A stretch of DNA of 15,700 nt from CAZMFZ01 sp046152935 (GTDB lineage Bacteria > Bacteroidota > Bacteroidia > Cytophagales > UBA9547), in assembly GCA_046152935.1 (NCBI GenBank), contig JBJXGB010000036.1:1-15700 (forward strand), given 5' to 3'. The notes under the pieces are model-generated. The model was not told where the DNA came from. It did no database searches and saw nothing but the letters and a program-made list of their open reading frames with translations. The first letter of the stretch is position 1. Every line of letters begins with the position of its first letter. Position numbers and translations under genes: made by a program. Shown here one piece after another: positions 6,736 to 14,381 of this stretch.

Positions 6736-6743
6736 TAAATATA
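6736..6743 (-). promoter_or_regulatory. Possible -7 element for the lipid kinase operon (TATATTTA)
   Basis: On the minus strand TATATTTA lies 38 bp before the lipid kinase ATG. It differs from TAnnTTTG only in the last base. The same octamer stands before hicA (775-782) and the MFS gene (13423-13430), both also minus-strand genes. In such A+T-rich DNA chance matches are frequent and no -33 element is obvious. Confidence 0.3.
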
Positions 6744-6814
6744 GTTCATTCGTTCTATGTAACAGAGATTTGTAATAAAACATTCTAATCATAACCTCTA
6801 TTGATGATAAATGT

Positions 6815-6822
6815 TAGTTTTG
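6815..6822 (+). promoter_or_regulatory. Candidate -7 element of the TlpA-type gene (TAGTTTTG)
   Basis: TAGTTTTG matches TAnnTTTG exactly and lies 60 bp before the ATG at 6883, implying a leader of about 50 bases. A TTG at 6801-6803 is too close to serve as the -33 box. The divergent lipid kinase start is at 6697, so the 185-bp spacer probably holds both promoters. Confidence 0.4.
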
Positions 6823-6882
6823 TGCTTTATTATTCTCTTTCCTATCTACAGAGCAAGGTAGGATTCAAAAAAACTGACGATT

Positions 6883-8004
6883 ATGAAACAATTGAAGTGC
6901 AGCCTACTTTTATCCATCCTTTTTTTAACGTTTTCTTGCGATAAAGACAAGGAAACTCAAACTTCAGCAGAAGGCAATTATTTTATCAAAGGTACGATTG
7001 CTTTTGCAAGCGATAGTATGTTGTATTTGCAACAAATTATTGGAAACAACATCAAAAAGATTGATTCTGTAAATTTAAAAGGCAAAGTTGCATTTGAATT
7101 TAAAGGAAAATTGCCTGAAGTGGGCTTTTACAGGGTGGAATTGAAAGAAAAAGGAGCTACGGTGTTTGCTCTTGACAATTCCCAAATTCAATTAAGTATA
7201 AAAGGAAATGAAAATTTGCCACTGTTTGAAATAACAGGATCTGTTTTAAACAATAACTTTGAAGAAATAGCTGCCATTCAGCAAAAATTTAGAAAAAAAA
7301 TAGACTCGCTCAATCAACAGTATATTCTAGCGGAGAATCTGAAAGATGCCAATTTGCTTTCCCAAATTGAGAGCGGATATGGTACGACCAACGCAGCTTC
7401 TGAAAATGCCATTAAACAAGCCATTAAAAGCAATGACAAATCAATTGTTTCTGTTTATGCGGCAAGTTTATTAGACCCAAAATCAAATATTGATTTTTTG
7501 GATACGCTTTCCACTTCTTTGCGTCCATTTATCGACAATTCCATCATTAAAGAATTTGTAGATGGTATCGAAAAAATGAAAAACATAAAAATTGGGGGAA
7601 TCGCACCCGATTTTACAGGCAATACACCCGATGGCAGAAAAGTAAGTCTTGCAGATTTTAAAGGAAAATTCGTTTTGATAGATTTTTGGGCTTCATGGTG
7701 CATACCTTGTAGAAGGGAAAACCCAAATGTGGTAAAGCTTTATGAAAAATACAATGCCAAAAACTTCGAAATTTTAGGGGTATCTCTCGATGATGACGGT
7801 ACAAAATGGAAAAATGCGATCATGGCCGATGGTTTGAAATGGCAACATATTTCTGATTTGAAAGGCTGGGAATCTGACTTTGCTACTTTGTATAGCATTG
7901 AAGAAATTCCACAAACATATTTGCTCGACCAAGAAGGAAAAATACTGGCTAGAAACTTACGTGGAGCAGAATTGGAGCAGAAATTAGCAGAAATACTGAA
8001 TTAA
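6883..8004 (+). CDS. TlpA/ResA-type thioredoxin lipoprotein with DUF4369-like domain
   Basis: This 373-residue envelope lipoprotein probably reduces or otherwise handles disulfides outside the cytoplasm. A signal peptide (KQLKCSLLLSILFLTFS) ends at C19, which would be lipidated; +2 is Asp. Residues about 33-125 (IKGTIAFASDSMLYLQ onward) look like the DUF4369 beta domain common before thioredoxin domains in Bacteroidota. The middle, about 125-240, is helical. The thioredoxin-like domain runs from about 245 to the end: GGIAPDFTGNTPDG, then DFWASWCIPC with the redox pair C273-C276, and the cis-proline loop EEIPQTYLLD with P343. The active-site WCIPC is intact, so it should be catalytically competent. 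The substrate is unknown. The histidine phosphatase gene follows 191 bp later, with no operon evidence. Confidence 0.9.
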   Translation: MKQLKCSLLLSILFLTFSCDKDKETQTSAEGNYFIKGTIAFASDSMLYLQQIIGNNIKKIDSVNLKGKVAFEFKGKLPEVGFYRVELKEKGATVFALDNSQIQLSIKGNENLPLFEITGSVLNNNFEEIAAIQQKFRKKIDSLNQQYILAENLKDANLLSQIESGYGTTNAASENAIKQAIKSNDKSIVSVYAASLLDPKSNIDFLDTLSTSLRPFIDNSIIKEFVDGIEKMKNIKIGGIAPDFTGNTPDGRKVSLADFKGKFVLIDFWASWCIPCRRENPNVVKLYEKYNAKNFEILGVSLDDDGTKWKNAIMADGLKWQHISDLKGWESDFATLYSIEEIPQTYLLDQEGKILARNLRGAELEQKLAEILN

Positions 8005-8120
8005 AAAAGATTGAAAAGGGATCAAGTATTTGGCGATAGGTTGCGTTTAGATAAATATTCAAATTTCAGGTAACTTTCATGTCGAAGTCTAGGTATTAAT
8101 AATATTTCTTACTAGCTCTA

Positions 8121-8179
8121 CTGACCGACACCAAAAAACTGACACCTAGTACCTGATGCCTGCCACCCAACACTTCACC
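8121..8179. repeat. Short degenerate CTGAcACC-type repeat run in intergenic DNA
   Basis: Between the TlpA-type gene and the phosphatase is a run of related short words: CTGACCGACACC, CTGACACC, TACCTGATGCC, TGCCACCC and CTTCACC. It is richer in C and poorer in T than the surrounding intergenic DNA. It has no open frame and no strong dyad. It may be a simple-sequence repeat typical of this genome; only comparison with other intergenic regions could say. Confidence 0.45.
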
Positions 8180-8195
8180 AACGTAAACTAAAAAA

Positions 8196-8816
8196 ATGGC
8201 TCAATACTCAAAAACAATTTATTTGATTCGCCATGGACAAACTGAATACAACTTAAAAGGCATTGTACAAGGTAGCGGAATCGATTCTGATTTGAACGAA
8301 AACGGGCAAATACAAGCTAAAAAGTTTTTCGAAGCTTATAAACACATTCCGTTTGATAAGATTTATACTTCAAAATTGAAGCGAACTGTACAGTCTGTGC
8401 AGTCATTCATCGATTTGGGCACCCAACACGAGGCATTTAGTGGATTTAATGAGATAAGCTGGGGCGATCAAGATGGCATCGCTTCTAATGCCGAGATGCA
8501 CAATTATTTTGTGGAAGTATCGACCGCTTGGGCAAATGGAAATTTAGATTTGCAAATTGGAGGAGGCGAAAGTCCAAACCAAGTAGCTGAACGTCAGCAG
8601 CCCGTGATGGAAGAAATCCTCACTCGCCATGAAGAAAAAACGATTATTATTTGTATGCATGGTCGGGCAATGCGCATACTACTTTGCCACATCATGGGCA
8701 AAAGTCTTACCGAAATGGATACTTTCGAACACTCCAATCTTTGTTTATATATCTTGGGCTTGAAAGATGGCAAATTAGAGCTAGTAGAAGCCAACTGTGT
8801 TTCACATTTGTCATGA
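8196..8816 (+). CDS. Histidine phosphatase superfamily protein (phosphoglycerate mutase-like)
   Basis: This 206-residue cytoplasmic protein of the branch 1 histidine phosphatases transfers a phosphate through a phosphohistidine. The core is complete: LIRHGQTEYN at 10-19 with R12 and nucleophile H13, R63 in SKLKRT, the acidic residue E86 in FNEISWGDQDG, and the second catalytic histidine H155 in CMHGRAMR. Relatives annotated GpmB, CobC or PhoE act on small phosphomonoesters or on the alpha-ribazole phosphate of cobalamin synthesis. The sequence does not separate these, and true cofactor-dependent phosphoglycerate mutase is unlikely because the protein is short. No cobalamin gene is nearby. The ATG at 8196 follows an A-rich stretch. 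Its end is convergent with the TolC-type gene, 29 bp apart. Confidence 0.88.
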   Translation: MAQYSKTIYLIRHGQTEYNLKGIVQGSGIDSDLNENGQIQAKKFFEAYKHIPFDKIYTSKLKRTVQSVQSFIDLGTQHEAFSGFNEISWGDQDGIASNAEMHNYFVEVSTAWANGNLDLQIGGGESPNQVAERQQPVMEEILTRHEEKTIIICMHGRAMRILLCHIMGKSLTEMDTFEHSNLCLYILGLKDGKLELVEANCVSHLS

Positions 8817-8845
8817 AAGGCAGGCAATTGAGTAATAAAATATAC

Positions 8846-10267
8846 TTATTCAGCCTCTGTTTTCCCAGCCGACCAATACAAAGAAGCCTTGCTTTTCTGG
8901 TATTTACTTTCCATTTCTGCTAGTTTTATTTGCGAATCTATCAAACTTGTTTCTCGAGAATTAACTAAAAACAATGAACTTTCTCCATTTTTGAACTTTT
9001 CATACTCTCCTTGTCGCAAAATTGTGTAGTTATTTACCAATCGAGATTGTGTTAAGAGCAGCATTTCAGTATTTTTCAGCTCATTGTAAAAACTTTGCAA
9101 CTGGTTTTGGATTTGACGTGAAGTAAAAACACGTTCAAACTCTGTCGATTTTATTTTGGCTTTCGTAAGATTTAGTTTCCCTCTTTCCTTACGCCAAAGC
9201 AAAGGGAAGTTTACATCAACCCCAGCCTTGTAATTATTTTGAAAATACTTAGAATCGTAATTGGCAACAGGGTTTTGACCAGCCTGCAACAAATTGTAGC
9301 TTAAATTTACAGTTGGTTTTATGCTTTCCAGTGCCAGCCTTCGCTCTATATTTAACTGGTTTATTTTAAAGTTTATTTTTAATATTTCTGGGTGATTTTT
9401 TTTCGCAAATTCACCCAAGGCTGCATATTCTTCATTGCTTACTATTTCTAAAGGAAAAATAATCGATTGCGGAATAGTGGTAGTATCCAGTTCCAAAGGG
9501 GTGTTTTCATCGCCCCAAATATGATTTGAAAGCATAATGGCAGCATTTTGCCATTCCATCTGTGCAGCACTAAAGGTAATATACCTGGTCTGGAGTAGAA
9601 TGAGCGCCTCTGTCGAATCTATTGAAGCCTCTTCGCCAATCAATACCCTACTTTTTACAAAACTGTAGCGTTCGAGTGCCAAATTGTAGCCATTTTGAAG
9701 ATTTTTGTAACGAAAATACTTAAAATACCACTCCCAATAATCTTTGGCAGCTTCATAAAGCACTTTATTAATCATCTTGATTTTTTCAGCTTCATTGATA
9801 TTTCTGGCTTGTTGAGCCAATCGCAAGGTGGCTCTGCGACTGTCAATGAACAAACCTTGCCCAAGAGGAACACTTACTCCAATGTACGATTGCCCATTTG
9901 TAGGTATCGTACGTTCTGGATTTACGTAGATGCCATAAATTTCCTCGTATCCAGCCTTAAATTCTACGCCAAACCAAGTAGGAATTTTGAGAGAATTTTG
10001 CCAAATATTGAAGTAATCTTTTCCGTCAAAAGATTTTTTATCCCAAGTAGATTGCAATTTTGGATCGAAGCCTGCACCTCTAGCCATTAAAATCTCTTGC
10101 TTAGCTTGTTCGCTCAAAAGTTGCGCTTGCTTCACTACTGGATGGTTTTGAAGCATAGAACGGTATAGTTCTTGCAAAGAAAAATCGTCTTTCAAAACTT
10201 GTGAATGGCTAAGATACGGAAACCATAGTAGCAGCAGTACAAAAAAATACTTTAATCTCACTTTCAA
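8846..10267 (-). CDS. TolC-family outer-membrane efflux channel
   Basis: This 473-residue protein forms a trimeric outer-membrane and periplasmic tunnel that exports substrates handed over by an adaptor-pump pair. A signal peptide (KYFFVLLLLWFPYLSHS, cut about residue 22) is followed by SLQELYRSMLQNHPVVKQAQ (30-49), the usual first helix of the outer membrane efflux repeat. Alternating beta and long-helix segments then give two internally related halves, with PLGQGLFIDSRRATLRLAQQA (about 131-151) and VNFPLLWRKERGKLNLTKAK (about 349-368) as corresponding points. The start is TTG at 10267. No in-frame ATG lies upstream, and starting at M38 would lose the signal peptide. It follows the HlyD-type gene by 44 bp and is surely co-transcribed with it. 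The transported substrate is unknown. Confidence 0.9.
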   Translation of the reverse strand: MKVRLKYFFVLLLLWFPYLSHSQVLKDDFSLQELYRSMLQNHPVVKQAQLLSEQAKQEILMARGAGFDPKLQSTWDKKSFDGKDYFNIWQNSLKIPTWFGVEFKAGYEEIYGIYVNPERTIPTNGQSYIGVSVPLGQGLFIDSRRATLRLAQQARNINEAEKIKMINKVLYEAAKDYWEWYFKYFRYKNLQNGYNLALERYSFVKSRVLIGEEASIDSTEALILLQTRYITFSAAQMEWQNAAIMLSNHIWGDENTPLELDTTTIPQSIIFPLEIVSNEEYAALGEFAKKNHPEILKINFKINQLNIERRLALESIKPTVNLSYNLLQAGQNPVANYDSKYFQNNYKAGVDVNFPLLWRKERGKLNLTKAKIKSTEFERVFTSRQIQNQLQSFYNELKNTEMLLLTQSRLVNNYTILRQGEYEKFKNGESSLFLVNSRETSLIDSQIKLAEMESKYQKSKASLYWSAGKTEAE

Positions 10268-10311
10268 ATGTTTTATGATTATTTTGACTTTAAATTACTG
10301 TAATTGAAATG

Positions 10312-11697
10312 TTAGTCATCACCGTCATCTTCTTTTTTGGTTTCAAACTTTTTCTTCTTTTTGGTGTAAACATTATTTGTCTTTGAAAAGTCGGGTGGAA
10401 AACCATTGAATTGTCGCCAAATTTCGTAGCCAAGTACTACATTATTTAGCATGGTCCAACCCAAGACGCCAGAACCCATTCTCACTTGCGAAGGCCAAGG
10501 TTTATCGCTGTTGTCGCGGGTAATCAACACCCTATATTTGCCATTATTGCTATTCACACGATCAATCACCTTTATTTTTCCCCCAAAAGTACCAACAGAA
10601 GCACCTGGCCAACCAGCAAAAACGACTGCAGGCCAGCCATCAAACTGAATTCTTACTGGGCACCCAATGTAAACCAAAGGCAAATCCATTGGTTTTATGT
10701 ACAATTCAACAGCCAATTCCGAATTGCTTGGCATGATTGTACACACTTCTTCACCTTCCTTCACAGTTTCACCTATACCCTGTTTCGATGCACGGATGAT
10801 ATTGCCATCTTGCGGAGCACGAATAATGTAGTAATTATTTCTAATTTCCATATTTGAGAGCTCGATTCGCAGCTTTGCCAACATGGCTTGCGATTCAAAA
10901 GCATCTGCTTCTGTATTATTTTTATCAGATTCTGCTTTAGAAATTTTATCTGTATATTCTGCTAAAACAGAATTTAGTTCTATTTCAGCATTGAGCATGT
11001 CGTTTTTAGTGGCATTGTATTTATTGAAAGAAGCTATGTATTTGGCATTCGACTCTTGGTATTTCAAATTGCGTTGTTCAAGATTAGTGAGCGAAACAAG
11101 ACCTTGTTCAAATAATTTTTGCTGCCTTTCAAGCTGTTTGTAGGTAATTTCCTTGTCCATAGTGGCAGAAATAAGGGTAGCAGAATCGATAGTGATGTAA
11201 AGACCTGCCTGCTGAAGTTTATTTTTAGCCTTTGAAATGCTAAAACCAAGAGATTGCCTTATGGCTCTTATTTGATTTTCTAAAGCTTGCACCTTTTGCT
11301 TTTTCGAATTAATAGAACTTTCCTTGGCATTTACTTGGTCTTTCAAACGCCCAATCAATTGCGGATCCATAAATTTCTCTTTGATTTCCGAAATTCGAGC
11401 TATCGTATCGCCAAGATCTACATGTTGTCCCTCTTGTACATACCATTTTTCAATTCTACCAGCTATAAGGGTTTGAATTGTTTGCGGCCGCTCTCTAGGG
11501 CTAAAGGCCGTGACAGCTCCGCTTCCTTCAATATTTTGTTGCCAAGGCAAAAAAAGCGATAGAAATAGAGCAATGAAAATACCACTCAACCAGCTCACAA
11601 TCAATTGGCTGTTTTTTGAAGAGTTTACTAATTTTATAGAATACAGGCGATCTTCCTGTATTTCTACTTTTGTGTTCTTGTCTGATAAATTAAGCAT
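10312..11697 (-). CDS. HlyD-type membrane fusion (periplasmic adaptor) protein
   Basis: This 461-residue adaptor links an inner-membrane exporter to the TolC-type channel encoded next. One membrane segment lies at about 32-51 after a cytoplasmic tail. The first half-lipoyl strand IAGRIEKWYVQEGQHVDLGD comes next, then about 200 residues of coiled-coil helices rich in Lys, Gln and Glu (roughly 100-290). The second half-lipoyl, IIRAPQDGNIIRASKQGIGETVKEGE, and a beta-barrel domain follow. The C-terminus is unusual: a run KKKKKFETKKEDDGDD with five lysines and then acids. HlyD-type proteins with a single N-terminal segment normally serve ABC exporters, often peptidase-bearing ones, but no such gene is in the window. 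It is divergent from the XRE-type gene across 190 bp. Confidence 0.9.
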   Translation of the reverse strand: MLNLSDKNTKVEIQEDRLYSIKLVNSSKNSQLIVSWLSGIFIALFLSLFLPWQQNIEGSGAVTAFSPRERPQTIQTLIAGRIEKWYVQEGQHVDLGDTIARISEIKEKFMDPQLIGRLKDQVNAKESSINSKKQKVQALENQIRAIRQSLGFSISKAKNKLQQAGLYITIDSATLISATMDKEITYKQLERQQKLFEQGLVSLTNLEQRNLKYQESNAKYIASFNKYNATKNDMLNAEIELNSVLAEYTDKISKAESDKNNTEADAFESQAMLAKLRIELSNMEIRNNYYIIRAPQDGNIIRASKQGIGETVKEGEEVCTIMPSNSELAVELYIKPMDLPLVYIGCPVRIQFDGWPAVVFAGWPGASVGTFGGKIKVIDRVNSNNGKYRVLITRDNSDKPWPSQVRMGSGVLGWTMLNNVVLGYEIWRQFNGFPPDFSKTNNVYTKKKKKFETKKEDDGDD

Positions 11698-11721
11698 TTT
11701 GTCTAATAATTTATATATCCC

Positions 11722-11752
11722 ATCGATTAGTTAGGTATTTCTATATCGATAT
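11722..11752. promoter_or_regulatory. Paired ATCGAT palindromes upstream of the HlyD-type gene
   Basis: ATCGAT occurs at 11722-11727 and again within the ten-base palindrome ATATCGATAT at 11743-11752, with centres 23 bp apart, 28-55 bp before the HlyD-type ATG on the minus strand. Their placement would suit an operator for a dimeric regulator, and a small XRE-type gene starts just across the spacer. This is a suggestion from symmetry only. Confidence 0.25.
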
Positions 11753-11824
11753 TTAAAAGAAATTGTACTATATTCGTTACACATTTATTTGTAGAAGTCT
11801 TTTAAAAGTAAATAAATACTTTGC

Positions 11825-11832
11825 TAATTTTG
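11825..11832 (+). promoter_or_regulatory. Candidate -7 element of the XRE-type gene (TAATTTTG)
   Basis: TAATTTTG is a full match to TAnnTTTG, 55 bp before the ATG at 11888, implying a leader of about 45-50 bases. No -33 TTG lies at the normal distance. Confidence 0.4.
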
Positions 11833-11887
11833 GACTCAACCACAAGACTGACCATCAAATATTTTAACAACAAAACTCTTAAATACA

Positions 11888-12127
11888 ATGAAAACAAAAG
11901 AACAAGACAAAGAATTTCTGAAAAAACTTGGTACTAGAATCAGAAGCCTGAGAATAAAAGCTGGCTACTCAAGCCAAGAAACTTTCTCATACGAGTGTCA
12001 AATACCAAGAGCACAATATGCACGCTACGAAAAAGGCAGCAACATCACTTTTCTAAGCCTTCAGAAAATTGTAAACTTCCACAAATTAACATGGAAAGAT
12101 TTCTTTAACGAAGGTTTTGATGATTAA
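11888..12127 (+). CDS. Small XRE-family helix-turn-helix regulator
   Basis: This 79-residue DNA-binding protein is essentially one Cro/C1-type domain. LGTRIRSLRIKAGYSSQETFSYEC (14-37) gives the first helices and QIPRAQYARYEKGSNITFLSLQKIV (38-62) the recognition helix and following turn, including the YEKG signature that ends the recognition segment. NFHKLTWKDFFNEGF forms the last helix. There is no ligand, dimerisation or toxin domain. Such stand-alone domains are common in Bacteroidota, and their targets are mostly unknown. It is monocistronic: a good terminator follows 22 bp after its stop. It lies between a divergent HlyD-TolC pair and a convergent MFS gene, and control of the efflux pair is possible but unproven. 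Confidence 0.88.
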   Translation: MKTKEQDKEFLKKLGTRIRSLRIKAGYSSQETFSYECQIPRAQYARYEKGSNITFLSLQKIVNFHKLTWKDFFNEGFDD

Positions 12128-12149
12128 ATTTTACGAAAGTTGAAATCGG

Positions 12150-12177
12150 AAAAGGGAAATAGAAATGTTTCCCTTTT
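12150..12177 (+). terminator. Rho-independent terminator after the XRE-type gene
   Basis: A perfect ten-base stem, AAAAGGGAAA (12150-12159) and TTTCCCTTTT (12168-12177), encloses an eight-base loop, and T's and an A follow on the plus strand. It lies 22 bp after the XRE-type stop and abuts the stop codon of the convergent MFS gene (12178-12180). It probably stops transcripts from both sides, though on the minus strand the bases after the stem are less T-rich. Confidence 0.8.
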
Positions 12178-13395
12178 TTATTTTTCAACATAATCTAAAT
12201 CTTTTGCAAAGGTTTCTGGAAGGAAATATAATGAAATAATTGAGACTGCAAAAACAAGCGTGCCAACCAATGCAGTGGCTGAAATAAGGTCAATTCCTAG
12301 TGTTTTGGTGAAGTATTTGAATAAAATCACTAGCAAAACCAACGAGCCACGCACAAAATTTGGCACTGTGGTAGTAACCGTTGCCCTCAAGTTTGTGCCA
12401 AATTGCTCCGATGCAACTGTGACAAAAATAGCCCAAAAGCCCACCGAAAAGCCCAAAAGAAACAAGGTGATATTGAAAATTACCATATCAACACCATTCA
12501 AATTGAGATACAAAGCCACTGAAGCAACACACAAAACATAGAAAAAAGCAAAAACTTTTTTTCTACTTCGTATCATATTACTGAGCCAACCACTCAGCAA
12601 ATCGCCAAAAACCAAACCTGAATAGCAAAGCATTACACTATTGGCATCCTCTACTTTGCCTATTATCCCAAGCTTTTGAGCAAAAACGGGCGATAAACCA
12701 ACCAAAATACCAATAATAAACCAAACTGGAAGCCCAATAAGTATGCAGTTGATGTATTTCATAGCTCTTTCTTTGGAGGAGAAAAGCATAAAAAAATTTC
12801 CTTTTATTATGGTTTCAGATTTTGTTTTGTGAAACATGCCAGACTCGAAGACACCAATTCTCAATAAAAGCAACGACAAACCCAATCCACCACCTATAAA
12901 ATACGCAGTTTGCCAACCAATTTGGCTTACCAAACCTGCTACCACAGCGCCAGTAACCCCAATTGACGCTACTAGCATGGTACCATAGCCTCTTTTCTCT
13001 TTATCCATCACCTCTGATACCAACGTGATACCAGCACCCAATTCACCTGCCAAGCCAAAGCCAGCAATAAATCTCAATACGGTATAAGTTTCGATATTTG
13101 TTACAAAGCCATTGGCAATATTTGCAATCGAGTACGTGATAATTGATCCGTATAAAACTGATAAACGTCCCTTTTTATCTCCTAAAATACCAAAAAAGAG
13201 CCCACCGCATAGCATTCCAATCATTTGCACATTCAGTAAATTTTGAAATTGCTCCACTATTTGTTCTGGCACGATGCCGATGTCAAAAAGGCTTTTTTTG
13301 CCAACAATTAAAAAAAGCACCAAATCATACACATCTACAAAATAGCCCAAAGCAGCCACAATTACAGATGCGTTTAATATTTCTCTGATTTTCAT
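12178..13395 (-). CDS. MFS transporter (metabolite:H+ symporter-like)
   Basis: This 405-residue inner-membrane transporter of the major facilitator superfamily should have 12 membrane helices. Helix one contains AALGYFVDVYDLVLFLIVG (14-32), with the acidic and aromatic pattern typical of sugar-porter and metabolite:H+ symporter relatives. The loop between helices two and three has the family motif GDKKGR (72-77), and RFIAGFGLAGELGAGITLVSE (108-128) resembles the helix-four motif of the ProP/KgtP-like group. The matching loop in the second half reads SNMIRSRKKVF. The substrate cannot be assigned. It stands alone: convergent with the XRE-type gene across the shared terminator and divergent from the EamA-type gene. 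ATG start at 13395 with A-rich upstream sequence. Confidence 0.88.
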   Translation of the reverse strand: MKIREILNASVIVAALGYFVDVYDLVLFLIVGKKSLFDIGIVPEQIVEQFQNLLNVQMIGMLCGGLFFGILGDKKGRLSVLYGSIITYSIANIANGFVTNIETYTVLRFIAGFGLAGELGAGITLVSEVMDKEKRGYGTMLVASIGVTGAVVAGLVSQIGWQTAYFIGGGLGLSLLLLRIGVFESGMFHKTKSETIIKGNFFMLFSSKERAMKYINCILIGLPVWFIIGILVGLSPVFAQKLGIIGKVEDANSVMLCYSGLVFGDLLSGWLSNMIRSRKKVFAFFYVLCVASVALYLNLNGVDMVIFNITLFLLGFSVGFWAIFVTVASEQFGTNLRATVTTTVPNFVRGSLVLLVILFKYFTKTLGIDLISATALVGTLVFAVSIISLYFLPETFAKDLDYVEK

Positions 13396-13430
13396 TTTCG
13401 GATTTTAAAGTAAAAAAGCTTGTAAATATA

Positions 13431-13438
13431 TACTTTTG
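13431..13438 (+). promoter_or_regulatory. Candidate -7 element of the EamA-type gene (TACTTTTG)
   Basis: TACTTTTG matches TAnnTTTG and ends only 9 bp before the ATG at 13448, so transcription would begin within a few bases of the start codon, giving an almost leaderless message. Immediately to its left, TATATTTA on the minus strand (13423-13430) may be the -7 element of the divergent MFS gene, making the two promoters adjoin. No -33 box is clear for either. Confidence 0.4.
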
Positions 13439-13447
13439 GAGTTCAGA

Positions 13448-14356
13448 ATGGAAAAACTCAAAAAAATAATACAAAATCTACCTTGGATAGGATTTATCTA
13501 TGTTTTGATAGGTGCTTTTCTTTTTTCATCAAAAGGAGTAGTAATTAAACTGGCTTATAATGAGGGAGTTGACGCGCTTTCGGTACTTACATTTAGAATG
13601 ATTTTTGCAGCCCCATTTTATCTGTTTTTCGCATTTAAACCTATTCCAAAGGCAAACAATGTCACTCAAAACGACATAAGCTTACTCATATTATTGGGCA
13701 TCGTGGGCTACTATTTTTCGAGTTTATTCGATTTTTATGGCTTAGAAACTATCTCAGCAGGCTTAGAACGATTGATTCTATTCATTTATCCAACTTTTGT
13801 AGCATTATTGGCTTTTTTCATACTAAAAAAGGAAATAAAATGGTTTACGTGGATATCATTATTGCTTACTTATTTGGGAGTATTGTTGGTGGTGCTACAC
13901 GATGTAAACACCTATAAAAAAGCCGCTTACGTAGGCATGGGTTTTGTAGCATTGAGTGCATTAACGTATGCAATTTACATGGTTTTTAGTGAAAAACTAA
14001 TTCACAAATTTGGTACTATTATTTTCACCTCTTGGGTAATGTTGGTTTCGACTGTGTGCGTTGTTATTCACTATTTATTCACAAATTCATTGCGCAATTT
14101 GTTCAATTATTCCACAAAATTCTATATTCTTGCCCTTATTTTGGCTTTTTTCGGCACCGTAATACCGTCATTTCTAGCCACAGCTGGCATGAAGCTAATT
14201 GGAGCTAAAAATAGCGCGATCACGGCCACCATTGGCCCAGTTTGGACGATTATTTTGGCGAATTTAGTATTGAACGAGCCAGTTCAAGCGATACAAATTG
14301 CCGGTACATTCTTAGTTGTGATTGGCGTATTGCTTTCAGCCATAAATAAGAGTTAA
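13448..14356 (+). CDS. EamA-family (drug/metabolite superfamily) transporter
   Basis: This 302-residue inner-membrane carrier should have ten membrane helices in two five-helix EamA repeats. The first repeat begins WIGFIYVLIGAFLFSSKGVVIKLAY with its usual opening glycine and serine-lysine turn. It ends near VLLVVLHDVN. The second begins about GMGFVALSALTYAIYMVFSEKL and ends with the typical LNEPVQAIQIAGTFLVVIGVLL. Members export or import amino acids, nucleosides, choline and other small molecules, and the sequence does not tell which. The ATG at 13448 is chosen over a TTG four codons earlier because that TTG overlaps the promoter-like TACTTTTG. The NfeD-type gene starts 25 bp after its stop, so the two are probably co-transcribed although no functional link is known. 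Confidence 0.88.
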   Translation: MEKLKKIIQNLPWIGFIYVLIGAFLFSSKGVVIKLAYNEGVDALSVLTFRMIFAAPFYLFFAFKPIPKANNVTQNDISLLILLGIVGYYFSSLFDFYGLETISAGLERLILFIYPTFVALLAFFILKKEIKWFTWISLLLTYLGVLLVVLHDVNTYKKAAYVGMGFVALSALTYAIYMVFSEKLIHKFGTIIFTSWVMLVSTVCVVIHYLFTNSLRNLFNYSTKFYILALILAFFGTVIPSFLATAGMKLIGAKNSAITATIGPVWTIILANLVLNEPVQAIQIAGTFLVVIGVLLSAINKS

Positions 14357-14381
14357 TAGGATTGAATTTTTTAATTACATT

